Shown here piece after piece: positions 1 through 5,876 of a stretch of DNA of 7,419 nt. Numbering within the stretch: the first letter of the stretch is position 1; every line of letters starts with the position of its first letter. The stretch covers positions 1-7,419 of the forward strand of contig JAHIRI010000081.1 of NCBI GenBank assembly GCA_018818855.1, in the 5' to 3' direction. A program made the position numbers and the translations under genes. This DNA is from Patescibacteria group bacterium. Lineage in GTDB: Bacteria > Patescibacteriota > Patescibacteriia > XYB2-FULL-38-15. The notes under the pieces are model-generated. The model did no database searches. It was not told where the DNA came from and saw only the letters and a list, made by a program, of their open reading frames with translations.

Positions 1-1314
1 CTGAGAACCGCCCTCCATGTCTCTGATGATAATCGTGCCATCAAGCACTTCTTTTTGCCCCAAGAGCAGGGCGTACCTTGCGCCAAGTTTATTGGCAATC
101 TCAAGTTGTTTTTTCAAACCTTCTTTAGTCAAACCGTGGGTAATGTAAAATCCGGCGCGGCGTAAATCTTCAATTAAAGCAAAACTTTTCTTTCTGGCTT
201 GCTCGCCGAGTTGCGCCAAGAATATATCAGGAGGAGTAAGTGGCGGAACTTCAACATTAGTTTCTTTAATTTTTGTAATCAACCGCTCCACACCGAGCGC
301 CACACCGCAAGCCGGCGTTGGCCGACCGCCCAAAGTTTCTACCAGATTGTCATAGCGACCCCCTGCACCCAGAGCTTCTACTTTCTGGCCAGCAGATTGA
401 TTTTCTTCAGGAAAAAATTCAAAAACTGTTTTAGTGTAATAATCCAAGCCGCGCACAAGATATGGATTTAAGTTGTACGGCACGGCCGCGTCATCAAGAT
501 ATTCCAAAACTCTGACAAAATGATTTTTGCACTCATCACAAAGATAATCAACAATTTGAGGAGCTCCTTCCTTAAGCGGTTCGCAGCCCCCTTCCTTACA
601 ATCCAACATCCTGAGGGGATTTTTAACTAATCTTTTTTTACAATCTTCGCAAAGTGAACTTCGCCGATCACGATAATAATTTACCAATTTATTTTTGTAA
701 GACTCGCGGCATTTTGGACAACCGATACTGTTTATTTGAACATTTGTTTTCAATCCCAAAGACTGAATCAAATTATAAGTTAAAAAAATTATTTCCGCGT
801 CAATTACCGCGTTGCCATCGCCCAGTGCTTCAAAACCAAACTGGTGAAAAGACCGGAGCCGCCCGGCCTGTGGACGTTCGCGACGAAATATCGGACCAGA
901 ATAAAAAAACTTCACCGGCTGAGGAAGATTCAACATCCCATGCTGAATATAAGCCCGAGCAATAGAAGCTGTCACCTCGGGGCGCAGACAAATATGCTCT
1001 CCTCCCTGATCAACAAAAGAAAACATTTCTTTAGAAACAATATCTGTTTCTCCGCCAACCGCTCGATTAAACAAAGCTGTTTCTTCAAGAATTGGCGTTT
1101 CAATAAATTCATAACCGTAATTATTGGAAAAATTTTCCGCCTGGTTTTTAACAAAATGCCAATATTTATATTCCCCTGGCAAAAGATCCTTCATCCCCCG
1201 GAGCGTCTGAAAAACCCTTGCCTTCTGTGATCCGGCCGCTTTAATCTTTTTCTGCTTTTTAACAACTGCTCGCGGTTTTTTCACTCCTTTTTTAATTTTT
1301 ACTTTTTTAGGCAT
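1..1314 (-). CDS. hisS: Histidyl-tRNA synthetase (3' end outside window)
   Basis: This class II aminoacyl-tRNA synthetase charges tRNA-His with histidine in the cytoplasm. I translated 438 codons with no stop before the left edge; perhaps about 20 residues are missing. Visible motifs are RGMKDLLP (39-46), LRPEVTASIARAY (110-122), class II motif 2 FRRERPQAGRLRSFHQFG (143-160), the histidine-binding LVRGLDYYT (286-294) and GGRYDNLVETLGG (318-330). A cysteine-rich insertion with C199, C202, C222, C225, C239, C244, C259 and C262 matches the one known in many bacterial HisRS. The C-terminal anticodon-binding domain starts near 363. The ATG at 1314 is the only plausible start: the next Met (41) lies inside the conserved RGMKDLLP block. 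This leaves an unusual lysine-rich N-terminal tail of about 34 residues. No SD is visible. The gene lies 42 bases downstream of the four-helix-bundle gene. Confidence 0.97.
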   Translation of the reverse strand, partial: MPKKVKIKKGVKKPRAVVKKQKKIKAAGSQKARVFQTLRGMKDLLPGEYKYWHFVKNQAENFSNNYGYEFIETPILEETALFNRAVGGETDIVSKEMFSFVDQGGEHICLRPEVTASIARAYIQHGMLNLPQPVKFFYSGPIFRRERPQAGRLRSFHQFGFEALGDGNAVIDAEIIFLTYNLIQSLGLKTNVQINSIGCPKCRESYKNKLVNYYRDRRSSLCEDCKKRLVKNPLRMLDCKEGGCEPLKEGAPQIVDYLCDECKNHFVRVLEYLDDAAVPYNLNPYLVRGLDYYTKTVFEFFPEENQSAGQKVEALGAGGRYDNLVETLGGRPTPACGVALGVERLITKIKETNVEVPPLTPPDIFLAQLGEQARKKSFALIEDLRRAGFYITHGLTKEGLKKQLEIANKLGARYALLLGQKEVLDGTIIIRDMEGGSQ

Positions 1315-1330
1315 GACCGCAAAATTAACA

Positions 1331-1336
1331 ATTATA
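1331..1336 (-). promoter_or_regulatory. Possible -10 box for hisS
   Basis: The minus strand reads TATAAT, a perfect -10 match, 16 bases before the hisS ATG, directly next to the inverted-repeat arm at 1337-1348. The hexamer 17 bases further upstream is TAGAAC, a poor -35. If used, it would give a very short leader, which fits the lack of an SD. Such a match is easily found by chance in AT-rich DNA. Confidence 0.35.
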
Positions 1337-1348
1337 AAGTAACAAGTA
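1337..1348. repeat. Left arm of 12-bp inverted repeat flanking the four-helix-bundle gene
   Basis: AAGTAACAAGTA here is the exact reverse complement of TACTTGTTACTT at 1737-1748. The two arms enclose the gene at 1357-1722 and little else, so the roughly 412-bp unit looks like a small cassette. I see no transposase and no clear target-site duplication. Confidence 0.7.
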
Positions 1349-1356
1349 ATAAAGTT

Positions 1357-1722
1357 CTATTTTTTATTTTTCTCCGAGGTTTTAACTATCGCGTAAAGAA
1401 TACTCACAATTTCCGTACATTCTCTTAAAAGTAATTTTGTCTGCTGTTTACTAACGATGCCAATGGCTATTAACATCTGAATCCATCTTTGCGACTCTTT
1501 AGCCTCCTTACGAGCAATGCGCATGTGATTTGTAAAGTCTGCTTTTGATACGGCTGCTTTTGCTTGTACTACATTTGAATTTATTGACGCCGAAGAATCA
1601 ATCAACTGGCCACCGAGTTTCCAGGTCACAACATTATTTCTAGACAAGCTCGTAACCATCTTAATAACCCTAACTGCAAATTTAAATGTCCGCTCTTCAA
1701 TATCTTGATTTTTCCCCTCCAT
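1357..1722 (-). CDS. Four-helix-bundle protein (S23 / 23S rRNA intervening-sequence protein family)
   Basis: This 121-residue, entirely helical-looking protein has the normal length for the family. Recognisable blocks are the N-terminal helix TFKFAVRVIKMVTSL (12-26), GGQLIDSSASINSNVVQA (37-54), corresponding to the family's 'QLLRSATSIGANYREA', KADFTNHMRIARKEAKESQRWIQML (60-84), and a final helix around 93-115. Relatives form homopentameric bundles. They were first described in rRNA intervening sequences, but stand-alone copies are common in CPR genomes and their function is not settled; RNA or nucleic-acid binding is usually suspected. The ATG at 1722 is AT-rich upstream with no SD; GGAGGGG instead lies just after the start codon. 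The gene sits between lepB and hisS, bracketed by a perfect 12-bp inverted repeat, so it may be an inserted passenger rather than a true operon member. Confidence 0.85.
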   Translation of the reverse strand: MEGKNQDIEERTFKFAVRVIKMVTSLSRNNVVTWKLGGQLIDSSASINSNVVQAKAAVSKADFTNHMRIARKEAKESQRWIQMLIAIGIVSKQQTKLLLRECTEIVSILYAIVKTSEKNKK

Positions 1723-1730
1723 ATTTTATA

Positions 1731-1756
1731 ACTTGCTACTTGTTACTTGCTACTTC
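1731..1756. repeat. Heptamer tandem repeat containing the right inverted-repeat arm
   Basis: Plus-strand units are ACTTGCT, ACTTGTT, ACTTGCT and a partial ACTT. The stretch 1737-1748 is the inverted partner of 1337-1348. On the coding (minus) strand the unit reads AAGTARC; it supplies the last codons and the TAA stop of lepB (1743-1745), then runs on as the leader of the four-helix-bundle gene. Confidence 0.7.
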
Positions 1757-2390
1757 GGTTATACTCCGGTGTTTCAAAAACTTTTATCTTATTAAATGGC
1801 CATCCTCTAACCCACACTTTACCCACAATACTCTCTCCTTTAATTGGCCCAAAACTTCGTGAATCAAAACTCGCAAGGCGGTTATCACCCATAATAAAAT
1901 ATTCGTCGGAACCAAGAGAAATCGTCCGATCACCGAAAGTTTTTACACTTTCTTCTAAATAATCTTCTTCAAGGCGTAATCCATCGTGATTGTCGCTGTT
2001 GTAAACCATAATTTTGCCATCCTTAATTTCTAATGTTTCATTTGGCAAACCAATGATTCTTTTTATAAAATATTGACTCGGATCACGCGGATATTTAAAA
2101 ACCACAATGTCTCCCCTCTCCGGCGCGTTAAAGCGATAGCTTATTTCATTAATAATCAAATATTCATGATCAAAAAAATTCGGCTCCATGGATGCGCCCT
2201 TAACATAAAAAGGTTGGATTAAAAAATATCGCACCGGCACAATGATGGCCAGAGAAATCAAAACTACTTTTATAACCTCCAAAATGTATTCCGTAAAACG
2301 TTTTATAGTTGTCTCTTTTTTGTTTTCATTCCCCTCTGGAGCGACAGATAATACCTCCACGTCATTATTTTTATTTTTTAATATGGGCAT
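1743..2390 (-). CDS. lepB: Signal peptidase I (type I leader peptidase)
   Basis: This membrane serine protease of family S26 cleaves signal peptides from exported proteins on the outer face of the membrane. The 215 residues are a normal size for a single-span bacterial enzyme. Residues 1-34 are a hydrophilic, Lys/Glu-rich cytoplasmic tail, and 35-60 form the transmembrane anchor. The catalytic Ser is S67 in GASMEPNF, and the general base is K110 in YFIKRIIGLPNETLEI. The conserved box GDNRLASFDSR lies at 168-178, followed by GPIKGESIVGKVWVRGWPF. No SD is seen before the ATG, only AT-rich sequence. The gene lies downstream of the tRNA-Val locus on the same strand and probably shares its transcript. 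The C-terminal residues SSK and the stop are encoded by the AAGTARC repeat at 1731-1756, suggesting that the original end was replaced. Confidence 0.97.
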   Translation of the reverse strand: MPILKNKNNDVEVLSVAPEGNENKKETTIKRFTEYILEVIKVVLISLAIIVPVRYFLIQPFYVKGASMEPNFFDHEYLIINEISYRFNAPERGDIVVFKYPRDPSQYFIKRIIGLPNETLEIKDGKIMVYNSDNHDGLRLEEDYLEESVKTFGDRTISLGSDEYFIMGDNRLASFDSRSFGPIKGESIVGKVWVRGWPFNKIKVFETPEYNRSSK

Positions 2391-2446
2391 AATATATTAT
2401 TTATAAATTGATAATAATTTTCTGCGTGGTGGACGATGGAGGATTC

Positions 2447-2476
2447 TCCGCCCGAGGCGGATGCGCCTTCGGCGCA
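2447..2476. repeat. Twin 15-nt palindromes inside the outer tRNA T-loop
   Basis: Two adjacent hairpins are seen, TCCGCC-CGA-GGCGGA (2447-2461) and TGCGCC-TTC-GGCGCA (2462-2476), each with a perfect 6-bp stem and a 3-nt loop. They differ in the second stem pair (C-G versus G-C), a compensatory change, and in the loop. They sit exactly between GGTTC and GAATCC of the outer tRNA. Confidence 0.85.
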
Positions 2477-2519
2477 GAACCAGAGACCTCTGTCGTGTGC
2501 GGACAGCGCTCTAACTTCA

Positions 2520-2626
2520 CCCGCCCACCTTTGGACAAATGGGCCCGAGAGGATTCGAACCTCTGACCTTTCGAATGTGAATCGAACGCTCTAACCAACT
2601 GAGCTACGAGCCCAAAGGTGGGCGGG
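2520..2626. repeat. 13-bp perfect inverted repeat bracketing the inner tRNA
   Basis: CCCGCCCACCTTT (2520-2532) and AAAGGTGGGCGGG (2614-2626) are exact reverse complements. On the minus strand the upstream arm abuts the tRNA 5' end with no gap, and the downstream arm begins seven bases after the discriminator base. In a transcript the arms would form a long GC-rich helix stacked on the tRNA acceptor stem. Confidence 0.9.
2540..2613 (-). tRNA. tRNA-Val (anticodon CAC)
   Basis: A complete 74-nt cloverleaf can be drawn. The acceptor GGGCTCG/CGGGCCC has one G-U pair. The D-arm is GCTC-AGTTGGTTA-GAGC. The anticodon stem TTCGA/TCGAA carries loop TTCACAT, so anticodon CAC (2579-2577) reads GTG valine codons. 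The variable loop is AGGTC and the T-arm AGAGG-TTCGAAT-CCTCT is perfect. Discriminator A73, A35 and C36 fit known valine identity. CCA is not encoded (the next bases are TTT), so it would have to be added after transcription. The gene lies inside the D-loop of the outer tRNA relic, which has the same anticodon. It is read from the promoter at 2717-2745 ahead of lepB. Confidence 0.95.
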
Positions 2627-2716
2627 CAAGCCTGAGCTAATCGTCCGCAAAGGACGAGGTAACCAAATTTAAGCAAGACCTTCTTGCCTTTTCTAAATTT
2701 ATCTTTTAATATCCAC

Positions 2717-2745
2717 ATTGTAGCACGATAATTTTATAAAAGCAA
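2717..2745 (-). promoter_or_regulatory. Promoter for tRNA-Val / lepB / downstream genes
   Basis: On the minus strand the -35 is TTGCTT (2745-2740), the spacer is 17 bases and the -10 is TACAAT (2722-2717), preceded by TGC, an extended -10. Transcription would start near 2710, about 97 bases before the inner tRNA. The leader carries a small hairpin, GCAAGA-CCT-TCTTGC (plus strand, 2673-2687). No terminator is seen between the tRNA and lepB. Confidence 0.6.
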
Positions 2746-2822
2746 GTTCTTTTTTAAGCCTAAAATATCGTCGCTTTTAACGTAAAAAACCGCCAAAATT
2801 TCGTCTTTTGCAGATTTTGTTA

Positions 2823-2828
2823 TATAAT
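2823..2828 (+). promoter_or_regulatory. -10 box for the LCP-der unit
   Basis: TATAAT within GTTATATAATG is a perfect -10, 33 bases upstream of the ATG at 2862. No good -35 stands 16-18 bases upstream (TTCGTC at 2800-2805). Its position argues for translation starting at 2862 rather than at the upstream in-frame ATG at 2808, which lies before the -10. Confidence 0.5.
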
Positions 2829-2861
2829 GTAAAAACACTAAACAAACTCTCAATAAAGATA

Positions 2862-4292
2862 ATGAAAATAAATTTGCTGGACAAAGATTTAAATCAGGTC
2901 CCCAAAAAAAGATTGAATATTTTTTGGAAGTCGGCAATTGCTTGCGCAATCATTGCTCCTCTTTTTTTAATACAAACAACTTTCTTAAAAGGAAATTTTA
3001 ATCCATTTTTAAAAATCGGTGCGGCACTCGGAACTTTTGAATTTAGCAACATTACTGAATGGGCAAGCCAGCTCGGAAAATTAATCAGAAGTGAAAATAA
3101 AATTTTAAAAGGAGAAAAAGACGACAGAATAAATTTTTTACTTTTGGGCATGGGCGGAGCCGGACATGATGGGGCCTATCTTACTGATACAATGATTATC
3201 GCAAGTTTCGATCCTAAGGAAAAAAGGGTTGCCATGGTCTCAATCCCACGCGATCTAGCCGTGCCGATTTCCGGCTATGGCCAAAGAAAAATAAATAGTA
3301 TCAATGCTTTTGCCGAAGCCAAAGAACGAGGCAGCGGCGGGGCAACAACCATAGCGGCTGTAGGTGAAGTATTGGATATTCCTATACATTATTATATAAG
3401 GGCGGATTTTGAAGGTTTTAAAACTCTGATTGATAAACTTGGCGGAATTTCCGTTTATGTTGAAAGATCGTTCACTGATAATCAATACCCAACTGATGAT
3501 GAAAAATATCAAACTCTCACTTTTGAAGAAGGGTGGCAGGTTATGGACGGAGATGCAGCTCTAAAATTTGTCCGCTCCCGCCACGGGACAAATGGCGAGG
3601 CGTCAGACTTCGCGCGAAGCCGCCGCCAGCAAAAAGTTCTTATTTCCCTAAAAGAAAAAATTCTTTCTTTCAGCACACTTTTAAACCCAATTAAAATTCA
3701 AGGTGTCTTTGATGCGGTAAAAAATTCTATTGATACAAATATGGAAATGTGGGAAATTGTCCGCATGAGCCATTTCGCGCGCGACATTGATACGGAAAAA
3801 ATTATCCATCAGGTTTTAAGTGCTGATCCGGGGGGGGTGCTTGTGCCCGCAAACATTGACGGCGCCTATGTTCTCGAACCGCGGGCGGGAAATTTTAGCG
3901 AAATACAATTTTTGGTAAAAAATATTTTCAACACTGCTTCGGAAATAAATTTTGAAGATAAACCAGAACCGACACGTCTTGAAATTCAAAATGGCACAAA
4001 GATAAACGGTTTGGCTTCAAGAACTGCCGAAATGCTTAAAAAATTTGATTATAAAATAACAAAGGTAAGCAATGCCGCGGAACAAAATTATGAAAAAACA
4101 ATTATTTATGATTTAACCGACGGCAAAAAAAATGATGATCTTGATTTTTTGAAAGAAAAACTTAACGCTGAAGTTTCCCTCTCTCTCCCCTCTTGGTTTT
4201 TAAATCCCCAGCCTTCTTCAGAAATTTCTCTTTTTCCTCCCATAAGCGGCTCTCTTGATTTTCTAATCGTCCTGGGAAAAAATACGTATTAA
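2862..4292 (+). CDS. LCP (LytR-CpsA-Psr) family cell-envelope protein with LytR_C domain
   Basis: The protein has 476 residues. A short cytoplasmic tail (1-23) is followed by one membrane span (about 24-42), so the rest should face outward. The LCP catalytic domain covers about 90-265, with LLLGMGGAGHDGAYLTDT (93-110), VSIPRDLAVPI (126-136), the conserved arginine block KFVRSRHGT (235-243) and DFARSRRQQK (249-258). A C-terminal LytR_C-type domain starts near 370 (LEIQNGTKINGLASRTAEML) and ends with DFLIVLG. Family members transfer undecaprenyl-phosphate-linked glycopolymers onto peptidoglycan or other surface acceptors; T108-D109, R130-D131 and the arginines 238, 240, 252 and 254 fit the polyprenyl-phosphate pocket. 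I chose the ATG at 2862 because the promoter lies between it and the ATG at 2808. The upstream AAAGAT is only a weak SD. The der gene follows after 20 bases. The exact acceptor polymer cannot be told. Confidence 0.93.
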   Translation: MKINLLDKDLNQVPKKRLNIFWKSAIACAIIAPLFLIQTTFLKGNFNPFLKIGAALGTFEFSNITEWASQLGKLIRSENKILKGEKDDRINFLLLGMGGAGHDGAYLTDTMIIASFDPKEKRVAMVSIPRDLAVPISGYGQRKINSINAFAEAKERGSGGATTIAAVGEVLDIPIHYYIRADFEGFKTLIDKLGGISVYVERSFTDNQYPTDDEKYQTLTFEEGWQVMDGDAALKFVRSRHGTNGEASDFARSRRQQKVLISLKEKILSFSTLLNPIKIQGVFDAVKNSIDTNMEMWEIVRMSHFARDIDTEKIIHQVLSADPGGVLVPANIDGAYVLEPRAGNFSEIQFLVKNIFNTASEINFEDKPEPTRLEIQNGTKINGLASRTAEMLKKFDYKITKVSNAAEQNYEKTIIYDLTDGKKNDDLDFLKEKLNAEVSLSLPSWFLNPQPSSEISLFPPISGSLDFLIVLGKNTY

Positions 4293-4312
4293 ATAGTTGC
4301 TTAAAATTAAAT

Positions 4313-5674
4313 ATGCAATTCACTGTCGCCATCGTTGGCCGAACCAACGTCGGAAAATCAACTTTATTCAATCGCCTGCTTGAACGGCCAAAAGCAATTG
4401 TTTCAGCCGCGGCTGGTACGACTCGCGATAGAAATTACGGCCAAGCTCGCTGGCGCGGCCGTGATTTTCAAGTTGTTGACACCGGCGGACTGGAAGACAG
4501 AGAAACGTTTACCGAAGGCATAAAAAAACAAGTTGATATCGCGATCCGAAAAGCCGACCTCGTGCTTTTTTTAGTTGATTTAAAAGATGGTCTTATGCCG
4601 CAAGACCGCACAATCTCCAATTTTTTAAAAAAACTTAAAAAACCTGTAATTCTTGTTGGCAACAAAGCAGACTCTCCAAAATTTTTTGCCGAAGCGGAAA
4701 ACAAAGAATGGTTAAAGCTCACCTTTGGTAAACCCATACCGGTTTCCGCCGCCAACGGCGCGGGGACCGGAGATTTGCTTGATAAAATTTTTGAATTTTT
4801 TGAAAAAGACAAAGATAAAGAAACGCCGGAAAATTTTTCCGCCGTCCCGCCGATTAAAGTGGCTATCGTCGGAAAACCAAACGCCGGAAAATCATCTCTT
4901 CTAAACGCGCTGCTCGGCGAAGAAAGAGTTTTAGTGAGTGAGATTCCCTTCACCACCCGCGAACCGCAAGACATGCTTTTAATTTATCGCGACCAGCCAT
5001 TTTTATTGATTGATACAGTCGGGATGAGAAAAAAAGCAAAAATGGAACCAGGACTGGAAAAAATCGGTGTGAGGCGGAGCATCACCGCGATGGAAAGAGC
5101 CGACGTCGTTCTTTTTATTACTGAAGCTCAAGAACAGATGACCTCACAGGACAAACATCTTTCTGAATTAATTTTAGAAAAAAATACCGGATTAATTCTC
5201 ATCGCCAATAAATGGGATTTAGTTAAAGACAAAGGACCGGCTACCACAAGTCTTTTTATAGACTATTATCATAAATTTTTTCCTTATCTTGATTTCGCCC
5301 CCGTTCTTTTTGTCTCTGCCAAAACCGGCGAAAAAGTCCAAAAAATTTTTGATGTAATCTTGACCGTTAAAAAAGAACGAGAAAAATTTTTGGGTAAGGG
5401 AGAGTTAAAAAACTTTTTAAATCAAACTCTGGCCAAACATTGGTCTATTATTCATCGCCGAAAAAAATCCGGCGCCGGCGCGCGGCCGAATATTACTGGT
5501 CTTGTGCAAAAAAAGATTAATCCTCCCTGCTTTGAACTTATTACCACTGCCAAGGCGAGATTACCGGATGGTTTTGTAAAATTTATTGAAAAAAGATTAC
5601 GCGAAAAATTTGACTTCATTGGCACGCCGATAAAATTGGACGTAAGGCATGTCAAAAGACAGATAAAAAAATAA
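4313..5674 (+). CDS. der: Ribosome biogenesis GTPase Der (EngA)
   Basis: This tandem-GTPase protein assists assembly of the 50S ribosomal subunit; its 453 residues are the usual size. G domain 1 has P-loop GRTNVGKS (9-16), GTTRDR (35-40), DTGG (56-59), NKAD (117-120) and SAA (145-147). G domain 2 has GKPNAGKS (187-194), DTVG (234-237), NKWD (299-302) and SAK (335-337). The C-terminal KH-like domain (about 355-453) includes KKINPPCFELITT and the basic end. One oddity is that the second switch I region reads IPFTTREPQD (211-220), where the family usually has IPGTTRDAID. No SD precedes the ATG. The gene is co-directional with, and close to, the LCP gene and ends shortly before a terminator. Confidence 0.98.
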   Translation: MQFTVAIVGRTNVGKSTLFNRLLERPKAIVSAAAGTTRDRNYGQARWRGRDFQVVDTGGLEDRETFTEGIKKQVDIAIRKADLVLFLVDLKDGLMPQDRTISNFLKKLKKPVILVGNKADSPKFFAEAENKEWLKLTFGKPIPVSAANGAGTGDLLDKIFEFFEKDKDKETPENFSAVPPIKVAIVGKPNAGKSSLLNALLGEERVLVSEIPFTTREPQDMLLIYRDQPFLLIDTVGMRKKAKMEPGLEKIGVRRSITAMERADVVLFITEAQEQMTSQDKHLSELILEKNTGLILIANKWDLVKDKGPATTSLFIDYYHKFFPYLDFAPVLFVSAKTGEKVQKIFDVILTVKKEREKFLGKGELKNFLNQTLAKHWSIIHRRKKSGAGARPNITGLVQKKINPPCFELITTAKARLPDGFVKFIEKRLREKFDFIGTPIKLDVRHVKRQIKK

Positions 5675-5699
5675 ACCAATAAGCGCGCCAGCGGATCAG

Positions 5700-5731
5700 C
5701 TTACTGACTTATCAGCTTATCCACTTATCAA
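5700..5731. repeat. Four degenerate octamer repeats CTTAYYRR
   Basis: CTTACTGA, CTTATCAG, CTTATCCA and CTTATCAA follow each other without gaps, starting 25 bases after the der stop and running into the terminator stem. The same stretch can be read as two 16-nt units beginning ATCAGCTTA (5695 and 5711). The style resembles the ACTTGYT heptamers at the lepB end. Confidence 0.6.
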
Positions 5732-5759
5732 TCGCCTTAACCGGCGATTTTTATTTTTT
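5730..5759 (+). terminator. Rho-independent terminator after der
   Basis: AATCGCC (5730-5736) and GGCGATT (5743-5749) form a 7-bp stem with loop TTAACC, followed by a T-rich tail (5747-5759). It closes the LCP-der transcription unit. Confidence 0.8.
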
Positions 5760-5785
5760 ATATTCTGTGTTGTCTGTGCTCGTCG

Positions 5786-5801
5786 TCCCGCTCTGGCGGG
5801 A
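5786..5801. repeat. Small palindrome between der and the GC-rich gene
   Basis: TCCCGC-TCTG-GCGGGA is a perfect 6-bp stem with a 4-nt loop and no T-run. It resembles the twin palindromes at 2447-2476 in size and its T-CCGC/GCGG-A style. The rest of the gap 5675-5876 holds only the two terminators and the octamer repeats. Confidence 0.55.
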
Positions 5802-5815
5802 TCTCACTCGCTTGA

Positions 5816-5869
5816 TAATAAAAAAGCGGCCGTCCGAACTTCACATTTCTGCAAAATCCGAACGGCCGG
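5816..5869 (-). terminator. Strong terminator of the GC-rich FGE-like gene
   Basis: On the minus strand CGGCCGT, just after the stop, pairs with ACGGCCG. The stem extends to about 16 pairs with G-U wobbles (5868-5853 with 5842-5827), has a loop of about 10 nt, and is followed by C and six T's then ATT. It begins about 8 bases after the TAG stop. Confidence 0.85.
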
Positions 5870-5876
5870 AACCCTC

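Larger units (their letters stand above)
2427..2646 (-). pseudogene. Interrupted, decayed tRNA-Val(CAC) (outer tRNA)
   Basis: Read on the minus strand, this contains nearly all parts of a tRNA in order, but in pieces. The acceptor GGACGAT (2646-2640) pairs perfectly with ATCGTCC (2437-2431), followed by discriminator A and an encoded CCA (2430-2427). The D-stem GCTC pairs with GAGC across an insert at 2516-2631 holding another tRNA. The anticodon stem CTGTC/GACAG is intact with loop CGCACAC (2501-2495), giving anticodon CAC, but position 33 is G instead of the invariant U. The variable loop is AGGTC. GGTTC and GAATCC, which would join into a normal T-loop, are separated by a 30-nt palindromic insert (2447-2476). 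The T-stem TCTGG/CCTCC keeps only two pairs. G33 plus the broken T-stem argue for a relic rather than a working tRNA, although removal of the inserts cannot be excluded. Confidence 0.75.

Noticed and set aside
199..1230. Plus-strand open frames inside the hisS region
   Set aside because: They are shadows of the clearly recognisable minus-strand HisRS frame.
1731..1756. CRISPR-like array
   Set aside because: The units are only 7 bases long and contiguous, with no spacers.
2401..2718. Open frame on the minus strand across the tRNA locus
   Set aside because: It is read straight through two tRNA sequences and palindromes; tRNA structure explains the conservation and no protein family is recognisable.
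2762..2812. Imperfect direct repeats AAAATATCGTCG and AAAATTTCGTC upstream of the LCP promoter
   Set aside because: Too short and too AT-rich to separate from chance; could be an operator but nothing else supports it.
2808..2861. Longer start for the LCP protein
   Set aside because: The ATG at 2808 lies upstream of the TATAAT box at 2823-2828; the extra residues do not resemble the family.
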